From assembly GCA_019022495.1 (NCBI GenBank), contig JAFEKR010000008.1, positions 1,860,001 to 1,924,000 on the forward strand: a stretch of 64,000 nt of DNA. The letters are read 5' to 3'. Positions within the stretch are counted from its first letter, which is position 1. The number at the start of each line of letters is the position of its first letter. The notes beneath the pieces are model-generated. The model searched no databases. It was not told where the DNA came from and worked only from the letters and a program-made list of their open reading frames with translations. The position numbers and the translations under genes are program-made. The stretch comes from Epichloe hybrida (taxonomy: Eukaryota; Ascomycota; Sordariomycetes; Hypocreales; Clavicipitaceae). Below, piece after piece: positions 32,615-43,339 of the stretch.

Positions 32615-33308
32615 TATATATGGGTGGATAGATGGACTTAGACTGCTGTTCGTTCACCCACGGGCATTCGCTGGACTCTGTGTCCCGTTGATCCTGGCGA
32701 CGGCATTCCTGCCTGCTGGCAGATGACGACACATGTACGATTATATCGGCATAAATACTCGGCGCAGTTGTAATCATAGAAGACAGTTATGGAGCGGCGG
32801 CATGTTTTCAACGAGCTTCAAATGCCACGACTTTGAACAATAATCTATACTTCAAATCTCGTGGTACAAGGCTTTCTTCCATGTCAGCAAGTCGTCAAGA
32901 CCATGCCATCACTTAATTCACTTCGCATTACCAGACGTAGAGGAATATTTAAAAAGAGTTCGTTCATTGTCAACAGAGTGCGAAGCGTCGAGGTCACATT
33001 CCACCAGGGATATCTATATTGAAGCATCTTCCCCCATGGGAAAGCTCATTCTTCTTCTTGGGTCTACATCGTGGGCAGAGAGGCTTTCTGCTCCTGTTTC
33101 ATGTCTGCGAGGAGATGATAAAATTCAACTCGGTCCAAAACGCCATTTTCCTGATAGAGATTCTCAATTTGCTCGTAGTCAGTTGTTGATGCACCTCCTT
33201 CAATCTCTCCAGTACACCCCTCATTACACGCTCAAATACAAAACAAAAGTTAATTGAAACAACGCATATCGATCGTGCTGCACATTATTCTCCACCGCGT
33301 CGAGATGA
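32537..33308. other. Convergent intergenic region, SEH1 / OLE1
   Basis: Holds a dinucleotide AC repeat and, on the minus strand, a 53-codon open stretch (about 33064-33225) with protein-like character, discussed as a finding. Otherwise it appears to be 3' untranslated sequence of the two convergent genes. Confidence 0.5.
32584..32610. repeat. (AC)n dinucleotide microsatellite
   Basis: An uninterrupted run of 13 to 14 AC units just downstream of the SEH1 stop codon. Confidence 0.92.
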
Positions 33309-34821
33309 TTAGGCGGCGTCAGCGCTGGCCACAGGTTGGACAACTTTGGTGACCTGGGAGCCGGCACGAACAATGCGCTGGCCAGCAGAATCGTTCATGT
33401 AAGTGACATCCTTGTTCTCAAATTGAGCACGTTTCCAGATCTCAACTTCGCACCCGCCACGGAGCACACCGACGCGCATGGTGGAGAGCAGGTTGTGGGC
33501 AGCGTTGGAGTGGTTGTATACACCTCCATTGAAAATCGACGTAGCGTCCTTGCCAATGGCGGAAGAGATGAGGGCCTTGCCACCAGGGTGGTCCTTGATA
33601 AAATCGGTGACATCGTGGATCACACCAGCAATAGCAACAAGACCCTTGCCATTCTTGGACTCGGTGACAAAGTCGTCCCAGCTGATGACGGGGAGCTGCT
33701 CCAGAGGGGTACCCCAGTCAAGAGTGGAACGCTTCTGGTCAAGCTTCTTCTGCAACTGTTGAACGCGGCCCTTCTCAATCTCGTTGGCACGGAATTGCTT
33801 GAGATCAGAAGCGAGGCCGAGACACTTCCAAGCGAAGATGGCCCACTTGGTAGGGTCGTACTGCCACCACTCAATGGCGTTTCGGTAGTCGGAAGGAAAT
33901 TCGTGGTGGAAGTTGTGGTAGCCCTCACCAAGGGTGACGAGAGCGGTGATGAAGTGGTCACGGGGAGAGTTGCGGTCGTCGAAGGGTTGGTCACCGAGCC
34001 AGTGAGCAAGCGAGTTGACGCAGAAAGTAGCCTGCTGAACGAAGCAGATGCGCAAAATGCCGCCATAGACAAAGCCTCCCCACCAGTCGTTGAACAAAAG
34101 ACCACAGAACAGAGTAGGAAAGACCAGACCCATGAAGATGACACATTTCAGATAGTTCTGGTGTTGCCAGACGGCGACGGGGTCCTCGTTGAGATCGGTG
34201 ATGTCGGTACGTCCAGCACGCTTGGGATTCTGCTTGAACACCATCCATCCCAAATGAGAGTAGAGGAGACCCTTGCGAACAGAGTAGGGGTCCTTCTCAG
34301 TGTCGGTATATCGGTGGTGAGCTCGGTGGCCGCGAGACCACCAACGGATGGAACCTTCAACGGCACCAGCACCAACAGCAGCAAGGTAGATCTTGAGAGG
34401 CAGGCTGGCTCGGTAAGAAGTGTGAGACCAAAGACGGTGGTAGCCTTGGAAAGTCCTATGTTAGCAGTGATGCTGGAGCGGAGAGTAACGTAGCATTTCG
34501 ATCTTGTTGAGAAATGAGCTGTGAGCTGTACGTACCAGCAGTGATGCCAAGACCAGTGTTGAAATAGTAGACCACGGCGAAAATGGCAGTGTACAAGTGC
34601 AAGGGTACCCAGTAGGCCGACACGAAACCGGCCAGAGGCACGAAGATGATGAAAATGGTGTTGAGCCAGTTGACGTGCTTGTGCCAGTTGGACCAGGTCA
34701 TGGGTGTCTCGGAAATGTGCACCTTGGCGTAAATATCGGCTTTCTGGGTGCGCAAGGGGACGTAGTCGGTGGTGCCATCGGGGAAAGCCTTGGCGTCGAC
34801 CGCCGTAGATGAAGACGACAT
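33309..34821 (-). CDS. OLE1: Acyl-CoA delta-9 desaturase with C-terminal cytochrome b5 domain
   Basis: Two exons, 34821-34536 and 34444-33309, give 473 residues. The intron (GTACGTAC...CCAAG) is phase 1 and the join reads [14 protein letters not shown]. All three histidine boxes are intact: HRLWSH at 98-103, HRAHH at 135-139 and HNFHH at 272-276. Four transmembrane helices are visible (about 50-90 and 185-240). The cytochrome b5 domain at the C-terminus has the haem motif HPGG at 381-384 and a second haem His region near YNHSNAAHN. The enzyme introduces the first double bond into palmitoyl- and stearoyl-CoA in the endoplasmic reticulum, using its own b5 domain as electron donor. An earlier in-intron ATAG acceptor would break the conserved join. 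Upstream lie 2.4 kb of non-coding DNA that may hold fatty-acid control elements. Confidence 0.96.
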
Positions 34822-35184
34822 GTTCGAGGCGATGTTGGAGCTTCTCGTTCGCTAAGCTGTGTTGTTGAGTGAAACTCTCACACGGAGCTAATGACCAAGT
34901 GTCTTGATCTCAATAGACTACGGTGAAGCAGCAATAAAGAGGAAGATTGTCAGTGAGAGGTGATGAAGGAGGGAAAACAAGAGGTATTTAAAAGTCTTGA
35001 TAGCAGGAGGGAAAGAAGTATTAAAAAGGATTGAGGACGAAAGGAAAAAAAAAAAAAAAAGTAGGCAACTCGAGGGGCGTGCTCGAGAGAGTGGGCGTGT
35101 GTTGAAAGAAAGTGCACCATGGCGTGCCGAGGTTGGGGCAAAGGAGGGCAAGTTGTTGTTGTACATGTATGTTTTATGTACATG

Positions 35185-35200
35185 TACTCCGTACGGAGTA
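35185..35200. promoter_or_regulatory. Perfect palindrome TACTCCGTACGGAGTA
   Basis: A 16-bp perfect inverted repeat built from two TACTCCGTA half-sites sharing the central GTAC. It lies about 365 bp upstream of the OLE1 start codon. It could be a dimeric transcription-factor site or part of a dispersed repeat family; the sequence alone does not decide. Confidence 0.5.
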
Positions 35201-37175
35201 GGTGTGGGCCATGCACATCAGCAAAGGTATCAGAACGCACACGCAACAACTAGGTATACTATATATGTAATCCGTAACTCCGTAAAAACCCGTACAGTAC
35301 TTTCATATTAACAACGCGGCCAGCCAGGTCCAGAATGATTATTTCTCTTGACAACAGCAACTACATATGTAGATCAGAAGGCTCGGGACCGGCGAGCTCG
35401 CTCTCGCAGGGTGGCGTGACTGATCAAATACAGATTGCGTTTGATGTCTCGCATGAAACGTGTCCATAATAACGGCCTAGTCACCTGCGAGAGGTGGGCA
35501 GCAGATAGTTGTACTTGCGAATGTAGGCGCCGTGTCTCATCCAACAGAAATCGCGACATCACGTCGCCATATTCACATATTCGCATGACGGAATGATATT
35601 AGTGTAGGCAGTGTACATAGGCAGTGTAAGCAATGAGTCGTCAATCGCCCGCCCCGCCGTGTCGTCGTTTACCTCCGTACATAGTGGCGGCAGTCGCACT
35701 CACTCCTGACCCAACCCTTTTCCCCAACAACTTTTTTTTTCTATCCGTGTTTGGCAAGTGGGTCGACCCGCCCAACGGGTGCGTCGCTCCTACTCGTGGT
35801 CGCAAGGCTGGAGGGATCGCCAAGGCGAGAGGGGGTGTGCATCTGGGGTTGTACATAAAATGGGTTTGGGTTGGGAGACCAGGGTCCACCTATCCTCTAC
35901 ATACATAAATGAACATACATACATACATCTACTCCGTATGCATGGACATGCACACATAAGTTTTGATCGTTCGAGTCCGTATGTACGTCCGTAAGTTTCG
36001 GTGCAAGGCGATCGACGGCCCTGAGCGTAGCTTTGTGGCAATTTCAAGGACTGCCCGACCAACCAACCGACTGACATGGACAACAAGTTGGAGGAGGAGG
36101 AGCCTTTTGGGACGCAAAGACCGTGCTGTCCGAGTCTCGCCCAGACAGACGCCAACACCAAACGCAGCGGGTGTTACCTCGGTGGAAGCAACTCGATACG
36201 CCACCATGTGGTTAACCTCTATCACTTCTCAGAATCCAACTGCTCAACCTCGAAGTGCAGGTACATAAATACATGTAGTCCGTACATACATACATACATG
36301 TAGTAGGCCATCATTCCTCGGACCCCTCGACCCGTCAAATCCAAGCTCTGTCTCATCGTCCCCACCGCCACACAGCTCAACAACCCGAAACGGCGCCCCA
36401 CCCCGCCGTCGAACTTGGGAAGTAAAACGCCACCCCCCATCAGTTTTTCCTAGGCCCCGCTTATTAGCGCCCTATCCCGTCCGTCCGTGTGAGTCCCCTG
36501 CCTCGGCCACGCAACGAAGATCACTCATGTGCTCTTGCAAGATTGATGTCATCATCACCGACTATCTGCTGATAATCTGCCCTTCACGTCGATGAACAGA
36601 ACGACAGGTTTACATATGAAGTTACCACGGCTCTGTATCTTGCCACGACTCGTTGATCAATACATGTTCACATGCGGTTCTTGAAGCGCCTACGGACGTT
36701 GATTGGTAGAATCGCCGTTGAACAACACACCTGCCTATCGTTGCCTCTCTTCGTCATCGACCAGATGATGAAGACTGATTACGTTTCTTGTTCTCTTGTC
36801 AATTGCCAAGCCTCTCAAGCCTGTGTGGTGTTATTATATGCTGTTCGCACACAGTCAGTCATCGCGATGTCACACCGACGTCACACATGACATTACGAGC
36901 ACGCGTTTGTCAACAAGAGTAAATTGATGATGCTGCACACTGACCAGGCCAAAGCAAACCTTCTCCTGCAGGAACTCCTTACGTCCTAGATTTTCCTCGC
37001 ATCTAAAACAAAGCCGAAGTGTACCCTTCAAATCGCCATAAGAATTTTACGTGTCATCTCGTGCCATCTCATGTCATCCCTCATGCCATGCATGCTCGCG
37101 CCCTACTTCACATAACACCATTCGCCCGAATATTATCTAAAAATGTACAAAACAAAACGCTAAACCACATGAAAG

Positions 37176-37179
<4 letters not shown>

Positions 37180-37210
<31 letters not shown>
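37180..37210 (+). repeat. 31-nt poly(A) tract
   Basis: An uninterrupted run of 31 A, about 60 bp downstream of the 3' end of the minus-strand kinase-like gene. No target-site duplication or element body was recognised next to it. Confidence 0.85.
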
Positions 37211-37212
<2 letters not shown>

Positions 37213-37271
37213 TCGTACATCAATCAATACGTGGGGGGTTGGAGGCAATACTGTTGCGCTTATCCTTATCC

Positions 37272-40200
37272 TTATCTTTGTGATTCTGTCGTAACCATTG
37301 GTGCTTGCAGGGTGGCAGGTCGTGCTAATGCTTTGAATTCATCATCCATTTTCTTCCCTCCTTTCGTTTTTGCATCATCATCAGACTGCAGGCCGGCGCC
37401 AATACCTGCAAGGGACACAGGGAGAGATCTTTGACGAGAAAGCTGGCCGCGCCATGTAGCCTCGAATCTCTCCCTTGCCCTGAGATACTCTCTAGGCTGG
37501 CTATCCATTTTCAGATGATTGTTTGAATCGGCTGTAGACTTCTCGACTTGGGCCGAAGATATCTTCTCGATGCATGCGCTATAGGCTCTGGATTCGTTCC
37601 CTCTCGTCTGTTCTGTTCCTATGCCTTGTGTCGCCATCATAAACTTCTTACTCGGGTTTCCTTTGATCTCATCTGCTCGCTGTAGGTAGGGGGCGGTACA
37701 CTGTGCGCTCAGTTGCGTTATACCCAGGCCGCTCAAGTCAATTTCTGACTGGAGAGATACGCCGCCATCTAATTCACTCTCTACAGTCTTTGGATCTTGT
37801 GCATCCAAAGGCTGTTGTTGCTCGATGGCATCGGGGGAGACGACACCTGTTGCCACCGGGTCGGCCGTGCCAAGTCGATCATCCCTAGAAGGTGCTGTAT
37901 TTTGTCCGCCATCATGTTTCGGAGCTATAATAGCCGTGTCATGTCTGGACAGCTTGGGTGTAGAAAGGATCCGTAAACCGTCTCCCAAGGACCTCTTCCT
38001 TTCTATCGACGGCGTTGCCGCTCGTCTTGGGCTGATATCTTCCAGATCCACGTCCGCAGGAATATATGCTGCAGAGTCTACATCGTCTTTACCCAAGGAC
38101 AGTGGCGTTTCCGGTCGTAACGCCGTCCCAACAATGTTCTCGTTCGGTATGTCGGCATCATCGTCTGCAATGTCGCTATAAGACGGACGGACGCTTTTGT
38201 TTGCTGCCCAGGAAGTACTTCGTGGCCGTCGGGATGACTTGGAAGTGGACTGGGAGGCGAACGTCCGCGCATCGGATAGTAGGGCTCGTATCTATCTGGG
38301 CTTGGGTCGACATAGGTTTTACTCAAATACGGCCACACACCAGATGTCTCCACGGCTCTAATGATGTAGGGTTGCCTCGTACTTGGTTCGCAAGCGCTTT
38401 CTCCATATAAAGAGTGAGCATCATCAACGTGCAAAGGTGGCCCCGTGTGTCCTTCAGAATCGGGCGAAAACATGTGTAGGAGTGAGGATGCTTGTAGCCT
38501 CATTCTTGGATCTGTGCTGAGACATATCTCTGTCATGTGGCGATACCAATCTGGAATGTTAATTTCTGGTCCCAACATCAAAGGTCGGCCGTGAGTTTCC
38601 GGCTCGTCTTCCAGCATGGCCAGTCCCCATAGCACCATACCGAGTTGATAAAGGTCAGACTTTACACCGATATACATGTTGATTCGGAAATTTGCTTCGA
38701 TAAGCGCGGTTGATTCTGGTGGCTCCCATCCTACCGGACAACCTCTCCTGTTGATGTCGATAATCTTTGCATCCCCAGCGGCGTTGACGACAATGTTTGA
38801 TAGCGTGAAGTCGCCTTGAACAAAGCCAGATTCATGAATATCTGCTAGTCCCTGTACAATCTGTCTTGCCCAGCGCTGGCGTTTGTTCCATGCTATTCCA
38901 AGGTTCTGTTCTTTGCAATTGTCGTATATGATATCGATTAATGCCCCTTGCTCCGCATAGCTTATAAGAAGGCCTTTGACATGTTCATCGTGGTCATCGA
39001 CGACAACTCCGTACAGCTGCACAACATGCCTTGAGTAGCGAAGACTACTAAGGGCATTGACTTCATATGAGAATTCCTCAATCGTATCAGGGCTGGGGAT
39101 TTCCTTCTTGATGAGAGTCTGCCCGTGAACATGGACCTTGTACACAAATCCAGACATGTGAGAGTCAAAAACAATCTCTCTTTCGCGAATACGTTTGCAA
39201 CCCAAATGTCGAATCTGACTGACCAAGGGGTAGTTGATGATCTCCTACAAGGTCATTAGTATAGGGAGACTTGAGATGACTTTTTCTCACCCAAACTGAT
39301 TTGCGAGTGGGCTTTGATCATGCATGGCACACTTACATTACCATCTTCAACGACATGTACGTGTAGTCGGCCAGCAGTTGTTTGAAGTTTCAAATTTGTC
39401 ACGGTGTCATAGAATGCGATTTCAGGAAGGCTCTCTCGAATTGCCTCGTAAATCTTGGCACTCTTGTCCCTTTGATATCGGGTGTGTAGCAGGTCCATTT
39501 CCAGAGAATTTGGCGGTGCATCTCGATAGTCGAGGGATATCGTCACACGTCTCCATACGTGGTCTTCTTTACGGTACGTGACAAAGAACTTCTCCCTTTT
39601 TGATCGGTCTCGAAAGTGCATGCTGAGGTTGAGAATCCATCTTCTTTCCAGTTCATCGGATATCATGGCATCATGCTGTGACGGTGTCACGGACACAGTA
39701 TCCGGCACTGAATATGCGTCTGTCTGTGGGCTATCTTCGTATTGACTTGTCGAATCAAATGATGCGGGCCTCATACTGCGATTCGATAGGTGATAATTCC
39801 CACGCTCACTGAGTAAGTGATGACTGGAATTGGAGCCATGGTCATCGAATGACGGGCTAAGATGGCCACAGGCAGCGCCTGATGAAGGATCTGGAAACGT
39901 CGTACCGAGCTCGTTGCCCATTTCAACAGATCTTTTGCCCACAGAGGCGGCTCTTCGCTCCTCTGTGGTTGTTGAAACAGGTTCTAAATGCATCCTCTGC
40001 TCGGAAAGCTTTCTTTCAAAAGTCTGAGATCGAGGCAGGCCCGTGACAACTCTCCGTGGCGGGTTTTGGGCCGATGAGTCTGGGGCCGTTGGCGTCGTGT
40101 CATCGCCAGATCTTTCCTCGATCGTTGGATCGGGCTTTGGTTTCAACTGGTTGGTACCACCAGTTGTTGCATGAGCGAGGTTCTTGAGGGTGAGATGCCA

Positions 40201-40422
40201 GCTGCCAGTTGCCAGCCGGGGCTCGGCTCCAAAGTCGCCGCCCAGGTCAGCCATGTTAGGCAACGAGCCGGTGAGCGTGTTACGACAGCCAATGTGTATC
40301 AGTCGCCCTTGGTCCGTATTCGTCGAAAGGACATCAAGCAAACGGCCGAAACCGCACACAACACAGGATGAACCTGAATTGCCCAGCTTGGAAATCGGCC
40401 TTGCCTGATCAGCCCAGCTCAA
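37272..40422 (-). CDS. Protein-kinase-like protein with altered catalytic motifs; apparent frame break
   Basis: Exon 1 (40422-39337, 362 codons) joins exon 2 (from 39244) in phase 0 across a 92-bp intron with a TACTAATGAC branch site. Exon 1 is Ser/Pro-rich, then carries a conserved block (LERRWILNLSMHFRDRSKREK, VTNLKLQTTAGRLHVHV). Exon 2 encodes a kinase-like fold: HGQTLIKKEIP, then FVQGDFTLSNIVV in place of HRDLKPxN and IIDINRRG in place of DFG, followed by KSDLYQLGMVLWGLAM. No glycine-rich loop is visible. Between about 38270 and 38190 the coding frame must change: the kinase frame continues by chance to 38078, while the natural C-terminal region (ADDDADIPNENIVG, then LSRQRSLPVSLAGIGAG) lies in the frame ending at 37272. 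No normal intron bridges them. The start could instead be the ATG at 40254 (MADLGGDFG). Confidence 0.65.
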
Positions 40423-43339
40423 GCTAGATCGAGATGTATGTAAGTCGATGTGGCTGGAAGTGGGTCTGTACCTGGCCCATGAACTAAATGTGACGAGGAC
40501 GGACAGACGAGCATGCAGGCAGCCGCGCGCAGCTCATAAAAACTTTGGAAGCAAACAAACAAAAATCATGATGGTAATACAGTCCTAAAAGTCGAGATTG
40601 TGAGAAAAAAAGCACAACGATATGAAGCGAGCGAGACGAAAGGGGAGGGGGCAAAGCAAATGGCGGCCAGCCCGCATAGGACCGCAAAAAAAAAAAAGGC
40701 CGGGCCGGTCGGGTTGTACGTAGTCCACTCGTCAAATCGATCGTCGTCTATTTTTTTTTTTTTTTTTTTTAAAAAAATGGTCTAATTTTTTGTTTTTCGC
40801 TAGTGGCAGTGGGTTTGTCGACAAATATGGACACCGGCAGAATCGAGGTCGGGCTGCTCTCCTCGTCGGACTGCGATGGGTAAACTCCATAAGAGTCAGA
40901 TCAGAACCAGAGATGGTCGATGGCAGCCCGAGAAATGACGAGGATCATCGTGGGATGGGATGCGGTTCGAGTGCGTGCAGGTGGGCGGGCTGGACTCGAG
41001 GGATTTTCTGGTCCGAGGCACTTGGATGCTCGGTGCGGCTGCGTTTGACGAGCCTTGATTGAACAGCTTCGAGCAGGGGAAGAAGAAGAAGCAGATGAAG
41101 AAGCACCGAGTCACCCGCATGGAATGTTCCTTTTCGGGGGCATCTGCTGGTGTGTGCTGCGTTGTTGAGCTGTGTGCCAGCAGTGCTGCAGGGTTGCGGT
41201 GTAGGTCTGTCGTCGTGCGCGTCTTGCTGGTGGGTGTGCTGTTGTTCCTGGTGTGCTGTTCCTGGTGTGCTTGGTGTGCTTGGTGTGCTGGGTGTGCTGG
41301 GTGTGCTGGGTGTGCTGGGTGTGCTGGGTGTGCTGGGTGTGCTGGGTGTGCTGGGTGTGCTGGGTGTGCTGGGTGTGCTGGGTGTGCTGGGTGTGCTGGG
41401 TGTGCTGGTGAAACAGGTCAGGCAGAGACGGGCCGGAAATGGAGTCCATGGGCCGACCATCAGCGATGATTCGATGACACAGCTCTGTCTGTCAATTGGC
41501 GTCCATCTACTCCGTACAATCGATTATCCATCCAACATCCCAAACAAGCGGGCCGCGAAAGGAAACAGGGAAGGAAGGCAGGTCGGGAATCCTTAGTAAG
41601 ATGGGTGATTCGTGAGATTCGTCATGCATACATACCTACATGTATGCCTCAACAGGTTCAACAGGTGGTCCAGTCTCCAGCAAGCACGTTGCCCGTTGCC
41701 CGGTTTCCGGTTTCCGATTTCCGTACTTGTCCACACTACCAAGTTTTCATCATCTACATTACATAGTTGCGCAGTCATCAGCCACACGTTGGGCACCCAG
41801 TCACCCAGTCCAGCAGGTTCCGTTCCAGCTCATGCAAGTTGACAACACGCACGCATTATACACACATAAACTGCTAACCACAAGCAGTCTGGGGTACATA
41901 CAAAGTCATCAAGTCTTCGATCTGTCCGCGGAAGCTCAAGCGGGCGGCCCTGATTGTATGTACATACATATGCATGTACGGACTACATGTGTATGTATGG
42001 AAGGGGGCTCACCGCGTCACACCGAAGCCCACCGAAGCCCACCGAAGCCCGTTGCAACACCACTTCATGTCCGTCGACCCTGCTCAATACGGGATCCGTA
42101 CATACATTACCTACGATGTACATACATGGATGTACATATGTGCCATGATGCCCAGCGAACTCGCATGCCTGACCGGACCATCGTCTGCCCTCTCGTACTC
42201 TCGCGATTAGGCACAGATGCAGGCAGGCTCGGGGAGGCGCGACAAGTAGGCAGGATGATGACTTGTCATGTGTGCCTTGTCGCTGGAGCAGTTGCCGTGC
42301 TGTACCGAGTCGAATCGAATCAAATCAAGCTTTTTCTTTGGGGGGGGGGGAAGGTTCCATGTGGCATCTATCAGCTGGGTATCACGACATGAACCCAATC
42401 GCAAGAGAAGTCAACGTGTGTTGAATCATGGCCCAAACATTGCAACCATCATGTCGATCCAAGCCGCGGGTTCCCTGCGCCCCATCCATGCCCACGTTGA
42501 TAGGCCGGCATTCGACGTGATCATGACAAAAGTGCGGTGGACATTTTTCACCCTCCTTCTTAGTGGGGGACGTGTTAGGGAAACGCAGTCGGCAAAAAGC
42601 AAAAACACAAGACGCAATCAAGGCTCGTCCCGTCGTCCCGTCTCGTGCCCGTACATGTAGCGAGGCCCCACCTGTTCTGACCTCTCGTAATCTTCATGTA
42701 TGTATGAGCATGACAAGTCCATCTGGGTGATACATGTCGAGAAGCATGGTTTTCGACTCAGACCGTGCAGTGATTAGCAAACATGCTGTATGTTTCAACG
42801 CCCCTTGTCACAGCACCTGTGTCACAGCACCTTCGTCACAGCAACAGCTTGACAAACACGCATTTCCAGAGCCTGTGAATTGCTTCCATATTGATGCATT
42901 TGTAGGGCCATGTCATCGCCCGGCCTCACCATTACCCCTCTATCCTACATCAACAAACAGATACAAGAAAAATCTACCCGTGTTTCCCCCCCCAAAAAAT
43001 GTACAGAGAGTAGGATTGAGTTGCGTCCTGGGCCCGGAAAAATATTCTCATTTGTTCCCGAAGCATGGGTGTCATGTGAAGACGAAAAAGAAATGTAGGT
43101 ATTCCCGGGTCTTTTTTTCCTGCTTGCTTGCAAGAACAGGGGATTGAATAATCTTCAACTCATAACGCCCCGGCGTATGCTGCCCTGTTCTTTCCCCGCG
43201 CTAGGAAGAATTAGAGACACGTACATGATTGCCGTTCATCATGCAGATTTAAAAGCCCAAACCACGAGAAAGAGTCTGAACATGTCTTCGTATGTAAATT
43301 TCTGGCTTTTTGTTTTCTTTGGGAAGGCGTCGTCTTTTT
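40423..43339. other. 2.9-kb intergenic region with minisatellite
   Basis: Lies upstream of the kinase-like gene and downstream of PIM1. No gene is supported. It contains a T20/A7 run (40751-40777), the 9-bp minisatellite (41264-41407), TACTCCGTACA at 41508-41518, a CCGAAGCCCA triplicate at about 42021-42050, ACATACAT runs near 41960-42130 and a G-run near 42340-42349. Frames in the minisatellite are artefacts of the repeat. Confidence 0.5.
41264..41407. repeat. 9-bp minisatellite GGTGTGCTG
   Basis: Sixteen tandem units, the last fourteen (41282-41407) identical and the first two ending in TT instead of TG. A degenerate relative (GGTGTGCTGTTCCT) lies just upstream. The unit length being a multiple of three keeps several frames open on both strands, but none starts in a gene-like context. 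Confidence 0.93.

Larger units (their letters stand above)
34822..37271. other. 2.4-kb intergenic region upstream of OLE1
   Basis: No gene is supported. It contains an A-run at 35044-35060, a perfect 16-bp palindrome (35185-35200), further TCCGTA words (35269-35284, 35930-35938, 36276-36289), ACAT repeats around 35899-35928 and 36284-36299, and a 31-A run at 37180-37210. OLE1 regulatory sites are expected near 34822-35100. Confidence 0.5.

Noticed and set aside
33336..34493. 385-codon open frame on the plus strand
   Set aside because: Exact antisense of the OLE1 exons and its intron; no domain, and OLE1 has all catalytic motifs.
37019..37210. Poly(A) tract as the tail of a retroposed element
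   Set aside because: No element body, target-site duplication or related copy was recognised; a simple replication-slippage run is enough.
40945..41596. Several open frames of STP, QHT, GCA or GVL repeats
   Set aside because: Created by the 9-bp minisatellite, which is open in many frames on both strands; no start context, intron signals or flanking coding sequence.
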